Shown here one piece after another: positions 14,281-20,796 of a stretch of DNA of 20,796 nt. Below the pieces are notes generated by a model, which was not told the origin of the DNA, searched no databases, and saw only the letters and a list, made by a program, of their open reading frames with translations. Source of the stretch: an uncultured Alistipes sp. (GTDB taxonomy: Bacteria > Bacteroidota > Bacteroidia > Bacteroidales > Rikenellaceae); the NCBI GenBank assembly GCA_900769745.1, contig CAAGHX010000145.1, positions 1 to 20,796 of the forward strand, read 5' to 3'. A program made the position numbers and the translations under genes. Every line of letters starts with the position of its first letter. The stretch's first letter is position 1.

Positions 14281-15276
14281 ATGAAAGTCGTTGTCGATAG
14301 TGCAATCCCATATTTGAAGGGACTTTTGGAGCCATATTTTGAGGTGGTGTATCGTCCTGGTCAGGCATTTTCTAAGGAGGATGTGGCCGATGCCGATGCA
14401 CTGATTGTGCGCACTCGCACAAAATGCGATGCTGAGTTGTTGGAGTCGTCGAAGGTGAGATTTATAGCCACCGCCACGATTGGCTTTGACCATATCGACC
14501 TTGAGTATTGCGCTCAAAAGGGGATTAAAGTTGTGACCGCCCAGGGTTGCAATGCCGCTGGTGTGTTGCAGTGGGTGTCGGCAGCATTGGCTATGCTTTC
14601 GGAGCGTAATGGCTGGTCGCCCGAGCAGAAATGTTTGGGTATTGTCGGCGTGGGAAATGTTGGTTCCCTGGTGGAAAGATATGCCAAAAAATGGGGTTTC
14701 AAGGTTCTGTGCTGCGACCCTCCACGACAGGCTCGTGAGGGTGGCGATTTTGTGAGTTTCGAAGATGTGATGCGAGGCTCAGATATCGTTACGATGCACA
14801 CCCCGCTGAACGAAACAACTTACCATCTTTTGAATGCGGAAAGCATCGGTTTAATGCGTGATAATGGTGTGATAATCAATGCGTCAAGAGGTGAGGTGGC
14901 CGATACTGATGCGTTGCTCGCGGCACCTCAGACTTTGCTTCTCGATGTGTGGGAGCGAGAGCCGATGATTGATTTAAAATTGCTCGATAAAGCGCTCGTC
15001 GCCACACCCCATATTGCGGGTTATTCGGCGCAGGGCAAGGCCAATGCGGCATCGATGGTTGTAAGGGCTCTTGCCGAGGAGTTTGATTTGCCTCTGAAGG
15101 ATTGGTATCCTGCCGAGGTTAAGCCTGTCGAGCGAGAGGAGATTGGCTGGGCCGAGATGTGTGCAACTATAACCAAGCATTGCGATTTGCAGGGCGAGAG
15201 CAACTATCTGAAGCACAACCCTATGGCCTTTGAGCAGATGCGCGATAACTACGCCTACCGCCAGGAGTATTTTTAG
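14281..15276 (+). CDS. pdxB: 4-phosphoerythronate dehydrogenase PdxB
   Basis: Oxidises 4-phospho-D-erythronate in the DXP-independent-oxidase branch of pyridoxal phosphate synthesis. The 331-aa protein is a D-2-hydroxyacid dehydrogenase: GIVGVGNVGSLVERY is the NAD loop (about 120-135), followed by CDPPR, which is typical of PdxB rather than of SerA. Catalytic residues are the Arg in NASRGEVAD, a Glu in the WEREP segment and the His in ATPHIAGYS. AQGCNAAGVLQWV also matches PdxB. It is shorter than E. coli PdxB (378 aa) and keeps only part of the C-terminal dimerisation domain. It is divergent from the FKBP array and has its own -7 box. Confidence 0.94.
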   Translation: MKVVVDSAIPYLKGLLEPYFEVVYRPGQAFSKEDVADADALIVRTRTKCDAELLESSKVRFIATATIGFDHIDLEYCAQKGIKVVTAQGCNAAGVLQWVSAALAMLSERNGWSPEQKCLGIVGVGNVGSLVERYAKKWGFKVLCCDPPRQAREGGDFVSFEDVMRGSDIVTMHTPLNETTYHLLNAESIGLMRDNGVIINASRGEVADTDALLAAPQTLLLDVWEREPMIDLKLLDKALVATPHIAGYSAQGKANAASMVVRALAEEFDLPLKDWYPAEVKPVEREEIGWAEMCATITKHCDLQGESNYLKHNPMAFEQMRDNYAYRQEYF

Positions 15277-15361
15277 CGAATCGAGGTGGTTGTCGGCTAA
15301 GCGCATTGGGATAGAGGCTGCCTAAAAAATGACAAAATATCCTATTTGTCGGCGTTGAAAT

Positions 15362-15392
15362 TTTGTACTGCTGATAGCTTGTGCTATCTTTG
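15362..15392 (+). promoter_or_regulatory. Bacteroidota-type promoter of lnt-folC
   Basis: TTTG (15362-15365), a 19-base spacer and TATCTTTG (15385-15392) match the sigma-ABfr consensus at both boxes. The start is predicted near 15399, giving a leader of about 15 nt before the lnt ATG. Confidence 0.85.
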
Positions 15393-15413
15393 CAGAAGTG
15401 ATAGAAAAAGTAT

Positions 15414-16967
15414 ATGCGTAAAAAACTTTTATATGTTCTTTTATCGACCATCTTGCTCTCTTTCGGATGGCTCGGCGGTAGCGGATTCACGCTACTTTTT
15501 GCACTTGTACCACTGTTGTGTATAAGTGCCTCGTATGGACCATCGGCCAAAGATTGGTGGCGTATGGCAGGTTGGGCAGCTTTGACCTTTGTGCTTTGGA
15601 ACGCCGCTACAATCTGGTGGGTGTGGATTGCAACACCCGCAGGTCCAATCACCGCCACAATATTCTCTACGTTCTGGAATTTGGTGGCATTTATGCTCTT
15701 TCACTATGTCTCGAAAAGGGCTCATAAATCGGTTGCATATCCTGTCTTGGTAGCGTCGTGGATAGCTACCGAGTATTGCTACATGAGCGCCGAGGTGTTG
15801 TCGTTTCCCTGGCTAACGTTGGGTAACGGTTTCTCGGGCGACGTGTGGGCTGTGCAGTGGTATGAGCTGACAGGAGTATTGGGTGGCTCGTTGTGGGTGC
15901 TGATTAGCAATATCACCATCTTCGAGGCCTGGAAGAGAAGAGATAAAGCATCGTATGTAAAGGCCGCTTTTGCGGTAGGTCTGCCTGTGGTGGTTTCGGC
16001 TGTGATGTACTTTAGCTGGAAGCCCGAGGAGCAGAGCGTAAAGATGGCTGTTGTGCAGCCAAATGTGGATTGCTACGAGGAGAAATTCAGCGACAATGCC
16101 CGCTGGCAGATGCAGAATATGGGCGAGCTTATCTCGCAGGTTCCTGCCGATACACGCTTTGTAGTGCTGCCTGAAACGGCTCTGCCTGAGCGACTTGATG
16201 ACGAGGATGTGCAGCGTGGTGCAACTGTTCAGAGCATAGGTACTCTGCTCGATAAGGTTGCTCCCGAGGCTATGGCGGTTGTGGGTGCTACAACCGTAAA
16301 ACACTATGCTCTGGGCGAGCCAACAAGCGAGACAGCACGCCGTGGAAACGGATTCTATTACGATTTTTATAACTCGGCCATAGCTATCAATGGCGACTCA
16401 GAGGCTGATGTTCACCATAAGATGCGCCTTGTGATTGGTGTGGAGGCTATGCCATTCACCAAGTTCCTGAATAATTTTGTCGATTTGGGAGGTATCACTG
16501 GCCAGCTTGGCCGTAACTCTAAGGCTACGGTTTTTGAGCGTGATGGTGTGAAGGTGGGCCCTGCAATATGCTATGAGGGTATCTATGGCGACTGCTTTGC
16601 TCGATTCGCTCGCGAGGGTGCGCAGGTTATGGCGGTTATGTCGAACGATGGTTGGTGGGGCAATACGCCTGGTCACCGCCGTCTGTTTGATTATTGTCGT
16701 CTGCGTGCTATCGAGACTCGTAGAGCTATTGCCCGCAGCGCAAACACAGGTGTGTCGGGATTTATCTCATCACGCGGAGATGTTGAGCAGCGATTGGATT
16801 GGGAGCAGCGAGGTGTGCTGGTTGCCGATGTCGAGGTGCGTGGCGACGAGACTATTTACGTGCGCTATGGCGACTGGATTGGCCGCCTTTCGTGGCTATT
16901 GACACTGCTCTGCGTATTGTACTATTCGGCCTATCGCACACGCCGTAAAAATCACTTGGTAGATTAA
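15414..16967 (+). CDS. lnt: Apolipoprotein N-acyltransferase Lnt
   Basis: Adds the third acyl chain to the N-terminal cysteine of lipoproteins, at the periplasmic face of the inner membrane. The 517-aa protein has about six N-terminal membrane segments (to about residue 205), a nitrilase-like periplasmic domain (about 210-470) and a last membrane segment near 485-505. The catalytic triad is visible as E254 (VVLPETALPE), K336 (HHKMRL) and C386 (AICYEG), very close to E. coli E267/K335/C387. SNDGWWGNTPGHRR is the conserved active-site loop. It has a consensus promoter and is followed after 10 bp by folC. The three FKBPs in this window are among its probable substrates (inference). Confidence 0.96.
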   Translation: MRKKLLYVLLSTILLSFGWLGGSGFTLLFALVPLLCISASYGPSAKDWWRMAGWAALTFVLWNAATIWWVWIATPAGPITATIFSTFWNLVAFMLFHYVSKRAHKSVAYPVLVASWIATEYCYMSAEVLSFPWLTLGNGFSGDVWAVQWYELTGVLGGSLWVLISNITIFEAWKRRDKASYVKAAFAVGLPVVVSAVMYFSWKPEEQSVKMAVVQPNVDCYEEKFSDNARWQMQNMGELISQVPADTRFVVLPETALPERLDDEDVQRGATVQSIGTLLDKVAPEAMAVVGATTVKHYALGEPTSETARRGNGFYYDFYNSAIAINGDSEADVHHKMRLVIGVEAMPFTKFLNNFVDLGGITGQLGRNSKATVFERDGVKVGPAICYEGIYGDCFARFAREGAQVMAVMSNDGWWGNTPGHRRLFDYCRLRAIETRRAIARSANTGVSGFISSRGDVEQRLDWEQRGVLVADVEVRGDETIYVRYGDWIGRLSWLLTLLCVLYYSAYRTRRKNHLVD

Positions 16968-16977
16968 ATTTTGATAT

Positions 16978-18273
16978 ATGAACTACGACCAAACATTAGA
17001 TTTTCTGTTCAACTCTTTCACAAGTTTTCAGCAGGTTGGTGCTGAGGCTTATAAGCCTGGACTTGAAAGAATTACGGAGTTTTGTCGCCACTTGGGTAAT
17101 CCGCAACGCAACTTCTATACGATTCACGTAGCAGGCACAAATGGCAAGGGCTCGGTGTCGCATATCTTGGCTTCGGTCTTGCAGCAGGCGGGCTATAAAG
17201 TGGGACTCTATACTTCGCCTCATCTGAAAGATTTTCGTGAGAGAATGAGGGTCGATGGCGAGATGATACCCAAGCAGAAAGTTGTGAACTTTGTGGATAG
17301 AAATATGGCCCGTATGCAGGAGCTCGGATTGTCGTTCTTCGAGATGACAACAGCTATGGCGTTCGACTATTTCGACCAGTGTGATGTTGAGGTGGCAGTT
17401 ATCGAAACAGGACTCGGCGGAAGGCTCGATGCAACGAATATCATCGTGCCACTGTTGAGTGTTGTAACCAATATCGGACTCGACCATACCGATCTGTTAG
17501 GCAATACGTTGCAACAGATTGCGCAGGAGAAGGCGGGTATCATGAAGAAGTGTGTGCCGCTTCTGCTTGGCGAGTCAAATCCGCAGTATGATGATGTCTT
17601 TGAGCAGCGAGCAAAGGAGGTGAATTCGAGCGTTATATATGCCCAAAAGTGCTATAAGTGTTTGGAACATAGGGTTGATGGCGATGTGCAATATATCTCG
17701 GTCGAGAGAACCGACGACGGTCATCGTTACGATTTGAGTATCGACCTTTTGGGTGAGTATCAATATAACAATGTGGTTACGGCTTCGGCGGCGGTACATT
17801 ATCTCCATTCGTCAACACCACTTACAATCAGCCGCAGGGCGTTTGTTGAGGGTGTGGCATCGGCGGCTGCAACAACCAATCTGATGGGACGCTGGCAGAC
17901 TCTTTCGCACAATCCGTTTATTGTGTGCGACACGGGTCATAATGCTCACGGTATTAAATGTATAGCCGAGGAGTTGCAACGCCTCGCTAAGAAATATTCT
18001 CGCCTGATTTGTGTGGTTGGTTTTGCCAAGGAGAAGAGTCTTGAGGATATTCTTCCGATGCTTCCTCGTGAGGCCTATTACATCTTCACTCAGGCTAATA
18101 TCAGCCGAGCTTTGCCAGCTGAGGAGCTTGCCGAACAGGCTATGGCGGTAGGCCTTGAGGGTGAGGTGGTTACAGGTGTCGCCGAGGCGGTTGCTAAGGC
18201 AAAAGAGATTGCTTCGGAGAGTGATATGATATTTATCGGCGGAAGTAATTTTGTTGTGGCGGAGGTGCTATAA
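16978..18273 (+). CDS. folC: Bifunctional folylpolyglutamate synthase / dihydrofolate synthase
   Basis: Adds glutamate to dihydropteroate and then to folates, in the cytoplasm. The 431-aa protein has the Mur-ligase-like layout: ATP loop VAGTNGKGSVSH at about 51-62, folate-binding YTSPHLKDFRERM, the metal/omega loop TGLGGRLDATN at about 143-153, NIGLDHTDLLG, and the C-terminal domain starting near VCDTGHNAHG. All motifs are intact. Whether it has both activities or only the first cannot be told, but dual function is usual. It lies 10 bp after lnt and shares its promoter. A hairpin lies about 30 bp after its stop. Confidence 0.95.
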   Translation: MNYDQTLDFLFNSFTSFQQVGAEAYKPGLERITEFCRHLGNPQRNFYTIHVAGTNGKGSVSHILASVLQQAGYKVGLYTSPHLKDFRERMRVDGEMIPKQKVVNFVDRNMARMQELGLSFFEMTTAMAFDYFDQCDVEVAVIETGLGGRLDATNIIVPLLSVVTNIGLDHTDLLGNTLQQIAQEKAGIMKKCVPLLLGESNPQYDDVFEQRAKEVNSSVIYAQKCYKCLEHRVDGDVQYISVERTDDGHRYDLSIDLLGEYQYNNVVTASAAVHYLHSSTPLTISRRAFVEGVASAAATTNLMGRWQTLSHNPFIVCDTGHNAHGIKCIAEELQRLAKKYSRLICVVGFAKEKSLEDILPMLPREAYYIFTQANISRALPAEELAEQAMAVGLEGEVVTGVAEAVAKAKEIASESDMIFIGGSNFVVAEVL

Positions 18274-18303
18274 AAGGCTACATTATCACGATAGAAAAAG
18301 AAT

Positions 18304-18331
18304 GAGGCTGCTAACGAAAGTTGGCAGCCTC
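18304..18331. terminator. Hairpin between folC and DUF3467 genes, probable shared terminator
   Basis: A 12-pair stem (18304-18315 with 18320-18331, one G-U) with a GAAA loop between two converging genes. On the minus strand it is followed by ATTCTTTTTC, a fair T tract, so it suits the DUF3467 gene best. On the plus strand only TT follows, so termination of folC is less certain. Confidence 0.7.
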
Positions 18332-18401
18332 TTCTCACAACATCAAAACCGATCTATTATGAATGCATCCTAACGCCGGACGCAAAAACTTTTCTTGCTT
18401 G

Positions 18402-18722
18402 CTATGCGTTTCCTATCGGGCCCATACCCAAAATAGGGTCTTCGCTGGGCTGACCTGCGGGTTGGTGAATCTCAATCTTACCCATGCTGCTCTCGTAGCG
18501 GGTGATGTTCTCTTGCAGAGAGAGCAACAATCGCTTTGCGTGCTCTGGGGTGAGTATTATGCGGCTCTTAACTTTAGCCTTTGTAATTCCTGGAAGTATT
18601 GTCGCAAAATCGACAATAAACTCCGATGTAGAGTGAGATATAATTGCCAAGTTGGAGTAGTTGCCCTGAGCAACCTCCTCGCTCAACTCAATATTCAGCC
18701 CCTGTTTTTGTAACTCTGCCAT
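18402..18722 (-). CDS. DUF3467 domain protein
   Basis: A 106-aa protein with no signal peptide, matching DUF3467: residues about 6-85 with the blocks EEVAQGNYSNLAIISHS, EFIVDFATILPG and SRIILTPEHAKRLLLSLQ. The fold resembles a small beta-rich domain with a C-terminal helix, and the function is unknown. The last 20 residues are Gly/Pro rich. It has its own -7 box and is monocistronic, facing folC. Members are common in Bacteroidota and also occur elsewhere. Confidence 0.88.
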   Translation of the reverse strand: MAELQKQGLNIELSEEVAQGNYSNLAIISHSTSEFIVDFATILPGITKAKVKSRIILTPEHAKRLLLSLQENITRYESSMGKIEIHQPAGQPSEDPILGMGPIGNA

Positions 18723-18745
18723 AGCTGTGGTTCTTTAATATGCAA

Positions 18746-18753
18746 CAAAGTTA
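18746..18753 (-). promoter_or_regulatory. -7 element for the DUF3467 gene
   Basis: On the minus strand TAACTTTG (18753-18746) matches TAnnTTTG, about 24 bp before the ATG at 18722. No matching -33 box is seen. Confidence 0.55.
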
Positions 18754-18880
18754 GGCAATTATGTGCCTTGTGGTTAGGTGTGAGACGTTTAGTTTTCGAT
18801 AAATTATTAACAATTTGGCGAAAAATCGCTCTCGGGAAATCTTATCTGCTCAGTTGCTTTAATATTTCATATTAAATTCC

Positions 18881-18888
18881 TACCTTTG
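18881..18888 (+). promoter_or_regulatory. -7 element for the LysE-cmk-ispH run
   Basis: TACCTTTG matches TAnnTTTG exactly, 24 bp before the ATG at 18913. A longer in-frame start (TTG at 18886) falls inside this box, so it is unlikely to be used. Confidence 0.6.
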
Positions 18889-18912
18889 CCGCGTAATTGT
18901 AAACATCGAGTA

Positions 18913-19572
18913 ATGATAGTTGGTTTAATAGATATATTCCTCAGAGGTTTGGGCGTTGGCCTGGCTTCGTCGGTTACAGTAGGTCCTGTCGCTGTGCTCT
19001 GCATCCAGCGAACGTTGAGCAAGAATCGTCGCTCGGGATTGGCCTCAGGCTTAGGTGTAGCGTGTGCCGATATGTTGATGGCTATCGTAGCCTTTTCGTT
19101 CTATGCGATGTTGCAGGCTCAAATCGAAGAGTATAGCCTCATCTTGCAGGTTGTGGGCGGTATCTTCGTTGTAGGTGTAGGAGTATATATCTATTTCCAA
19201 AATCCAGTGCGCCAGATTCGCAAAAACCGTGCTGGAAAGCAGGATTTGTGGCAAGACTTCTCGTCGATGTTTGCATTTACGCTGGCCAACTTCGTTGTGG
19301 TGATTCCATATTTGCTGGCATTCTTTGCAATGTTCAATGTGGGTATGCACTCTCACGATGTGGCGTCGCTGGTTATGAGTGGTGTGACAATCTTGGGCTT
19401 CTTTGCAGGTGCTATGGGTTGGTGGACTCTGCTCACGCTCACAATCGATCTGTTCCGTCGCAGGTTCCGCCCACGCCATATGCTTACCATCAACCACGTG
19501 GCGGGTGTAATCATCAGCGTCTTGGGAGCATTTACAATCATTTCTACGTTTTATAACATCTTACCTCAATAA
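18913..19572 (+). CDS. LysE/RhtB-family translocator
   Basis: A 219-aa inner-membrane protein with about six hydrophobic segments, matching the LysE amino-acid exporter family. The start GLASSVTVGPVAVLCIQRTLS fits the family motif G-x-x-x-xxGP near the first segment; the next segment is SGLGVACADMLMAI. The substrate (amino acid or other small molecule) is not predictable. Start is the ATG at 18913, because upstream codons overlap the promoter. Its stop overlaps the cmk start (TAATG), so the two are probably translationally coupled, although their functions are not obviously linked. Confidence 0.88.
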   Translation: MIVGLIDIFLRGLGVGLASSVTVGPVAVLCIQRTLSKNRRSGLASGLGVACADMLMAIVAFSFYAMLQAQIEEYSLILQVVGGIFVVGVGVYIYFQNPVRQIRKNRAGKQDLWQDFSSMFAFTLANFVVVIPYLLAFFAMFNVGMHSHDVASLVMSGVTILGFFAGAMGWWTLLTLTIDLFRRRFRPRHMLTINHVAGVIISVLGAFTIISTFYNILPQ

Positions 19573-20273
19573 TGGACAAAATCATTAAGAAAATTGTTGT
19601 TGCCATTGACGGCTTTTCGTCGTGTGGCAAGAGTACCTTTGCGAAAGCTATTGCAGCTCGCCTGGGCTATATCTTTATCGACACAGGTGCTATGTATCGT
19701 GCCGTTACCTTGTGCGCCATCCGCCAGGGTGCCGTTGACGAGAATAGCGTGAATGAGCAGGCTGTTGTGGCTCTGCTCGATGGCTTGGAGGTGTCGTTTA
19801 AGTTCAATGCCGAGCGTGGCGCAAGCGACGTGTATGTGAATGGCGAGTGTGTCGAGGGTGATATCCGTACAATCGAGGTGAGCAACTGTGTGAGCCGCAT
19901 CAGCTCGATTCGCCAGGTGCGCGAGAAGCTGGTTGCCTTGCAGCAGCAGATGGGTCGCGATAGGGGTGTTGTGATGGATGGCCGTGATATTGGCACTGTC
20001 GTATTCCCCGATGCCGAGCTGAAGATTTTTATGACTGCCGATCCAAAGGTACGTGCCGAGCGTCGATATGCCGAACTGACAGCCAAGGGTGATGTGGTTA
20101 CAATGGAGGAGATTCTCGAGAATGTGATTTCGCGCGACGAGGCAGATATGACTCGTGCTATCTCTCCGTTGCGTCAGGCCGACGATGCCGTTGTGCTGGA
20201 CAATAGCTATATGAGCGTCGAGGAGCAGATGGCTTGGTTTATGGAGCGCTATAATGCGATTGTAGCTGAGTAG
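19572..20273 (+). CDS. cmk: Cytidylate kinase
   Basis: Phosphorylates CMP and dCMP with ATP, in the cytoplasm. The 233-aa protein has the Walker A loop DGFSSCGKSTFAK at about 13-25, the nucleotide-binding DTGAMYRAVT, the CMP-binding VMDGRDIGTVVFPDA segment (about 135-150) and the lid motif RAERRYAEL. Length is normal for bacterial Cmk (about 225). The ATG overlaps the stop of the LysE gene, and ispH starts 27 bp later. Cmk followed by ispH is a common arrangement in bacteria. Confidence 0.96.
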   Translation: MDKIIKKIVVAIDGFSSCGKSTFAKAIAARLGYIFIDTGAMYRAVTLCAIRQGAVDENSVNEQAVVALLDGLEVSFKFNAERGASDVYVNGECVEGDIRTIEVSNCVSRISSIRQVREKLVALQQQMGRDRGVVMDGRDIGTVVFPDAELKIFMTADPKVRAERRYAELTAKGDVVTMEEILENVISRDEADMTRAISPLRQADDAVVLDNSYMSVEEQMAWFMERYNAIVAE

Positions 20274-20300
20274 GGTATTAAGAGTAAAACATTACAGACT

Positions 20301-20796
20301 ATGTATGTCGAGATAGATGAAAATTCTGGTTTCTGCTTTGGTGTGGTGAGAGCCATATCGAGAGCCGAGATAGCACTCTCGGAGTCGGACGGCAAGGTCT
20401 ATTCGTTGGGTGATATTGTGCACAACCGTATGGAGGTGCAGCGCCTGGAGAGTATGGGCTTGCGCACGGTAACTCACGAGGATATGGAGTCGTTGCAGGG
20501 TCGTGACCTTTTTATTAGAGCTCACGGCGAGCCCCCAACAACCTATGCGCGAGCAAAGGAGCTTGGCATCAGAGTAATCGATGCCACTTGCCCTGTGGTT
20601 GCGCAGTTGCAGCGTAAGGTTGTGGCAGCTCACGAGCAGATGGAGAGCGTAGGTGGTCAGGTGGTGATTCTTGGTAAGCGAGGTCACGCCGAGGTTGTGG
20701 GCCTTACGGGCCAGGTTGCCAACCACGCAATCGTTGTGGAGCGTGAGGAGGACCTCTCGGCCATCGATTTCTCGCGTCCTATCTTCTTCCTTTCGC
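20301..20796 (+). CDS. ispH: 4-hydroxy-3-methylbut-2-enyl diphosphate reductase IspH, 3' end outside window
   Basis: The last enzyme of the MEP isoprenoid pathway, which reduces HMBPP to IPP and DMAPP using a [4Fe-4S] cluster; DMAPP is also the donor used by MiaA in this window. Only 165 codons are visible. The conserved N-terminal blocks are present: SGFCFGVVRAI (first cluster Cys, residue about 12), DIVHN, IRAHGEPP (substrate His), DATCPVV (second cluster Cys) and KRGHAEVVG (second His). The third cluster cysteine lies beyond the window. Start is the ATG at 20301, 27 bp after cmk. Some bacteria carry IspH fused to ribosomal protein S1; the visible part cannot show this. Confidence 0.94.
   Translation, partial: MYVEIDENSGFCFGVVRAISRAEIALSESDGKVYSLGDIVHNRMEVQRLESMGLRTVTHEDMESLQGRDLFIRAHGEPPTTYARAKELGIRVIDATCPVVAQLQRKVVAAHEQMESVGGQVVILGKRGHAEVVGLTGQVANHAIVVEREEDLSAIDFSRPIFFLS

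Noticed and set aside
15331..15352. Imperfect palindrome GACAAAATA / TATTTGTC before lnt
   Set aside because: Has a bulge, lies upstream of a complete promoter, and I could not tie it to a known operator.

Overview
The window looks like core chromosome of a Bacteroidales bacterium, most likely a Rikenellaceae/Alistipes-type gut organism. Supporting signs are Bacteroidota-type promoters (TTTG - about 19 bp - TAnnTTTG) instead of -35/-10 boxes, genes without strong Shine-Dalgarno sequences, tRNA genes without an encoded CCA, MKK/MKR-type lipoprotein signal peptides, and family content (IS1096/pRiA4b-type protein next to miaA, short PdxB, SGNH esterase with a GxDLY domain, lipoprotein FKBPs). 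The genus is inference. I see no CRISPR array, insertion sequence, phage gene, integrase or attachment site.

Layout. Positions 1-251: the 3' part of a tRNA-Val(UAC) on +, then two back-to-back terminators, then tRNA-Leu(UAA) on -. Positions 297-6880: seven minus-strand genes, read from high to low coordinates: acyltransferase 3 membrane protein, family I inorganic pyrophosphatase, Fe-S L-serine dehydratase, a secreted SGNH esterase, a secreted TIM-barrel sugar isomerase/epimerase, a pRiA4b ORF-3-like protein, and miaA. Spacing is tight (22-62 bp, and one overlap). Positions 6881-7635: the only long gap without a confident gene. It holds a strong candidate for an unannotated structured RNA with its own terminator (about 7338-7511). 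Positions 7636-10073: a hemolysin III/PAQR-type membrane protein (+) and a long-chain acyl-CoA synthetase (-), converging on a 16-bp perfect hairpin. Positions 10215-14044: queG (+) converging on a tandem array of three lipoprotein FKBP-type peptidyl-prolyl isomerases (-). Positions 14281-18273: pdxB, then lnt and folC (+). Position 18722 back to 18402: a small DUF3467 protein (-). Positions 18913-20796: LysE-type exporter, cmk and the start of ispH (+), probably one operon.

Functionally it is housekeeping: tRNA modification (MiaA, QueG), cofactors (PdxB, FolC), isoprenoids (IspH), nucleotides (Cmk), lipoprotein maturation (Lnt) and periplasmic folding (three FKBPs, themselves probable Lnt substrates). 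MiaA lies beside tRNA-Leu(UAA), which has the A36-A37-A38 sequence MiaA recognises; that tRNA has its own consensus promoter reaching into the end of miaA. The items most worth a second look are the structured RNA at 7338-7511, the FKBP array with a degenerate active site in its middle member, and the unexplained sequence at 6930-7300. I do not see convincing evidence of a large new system.
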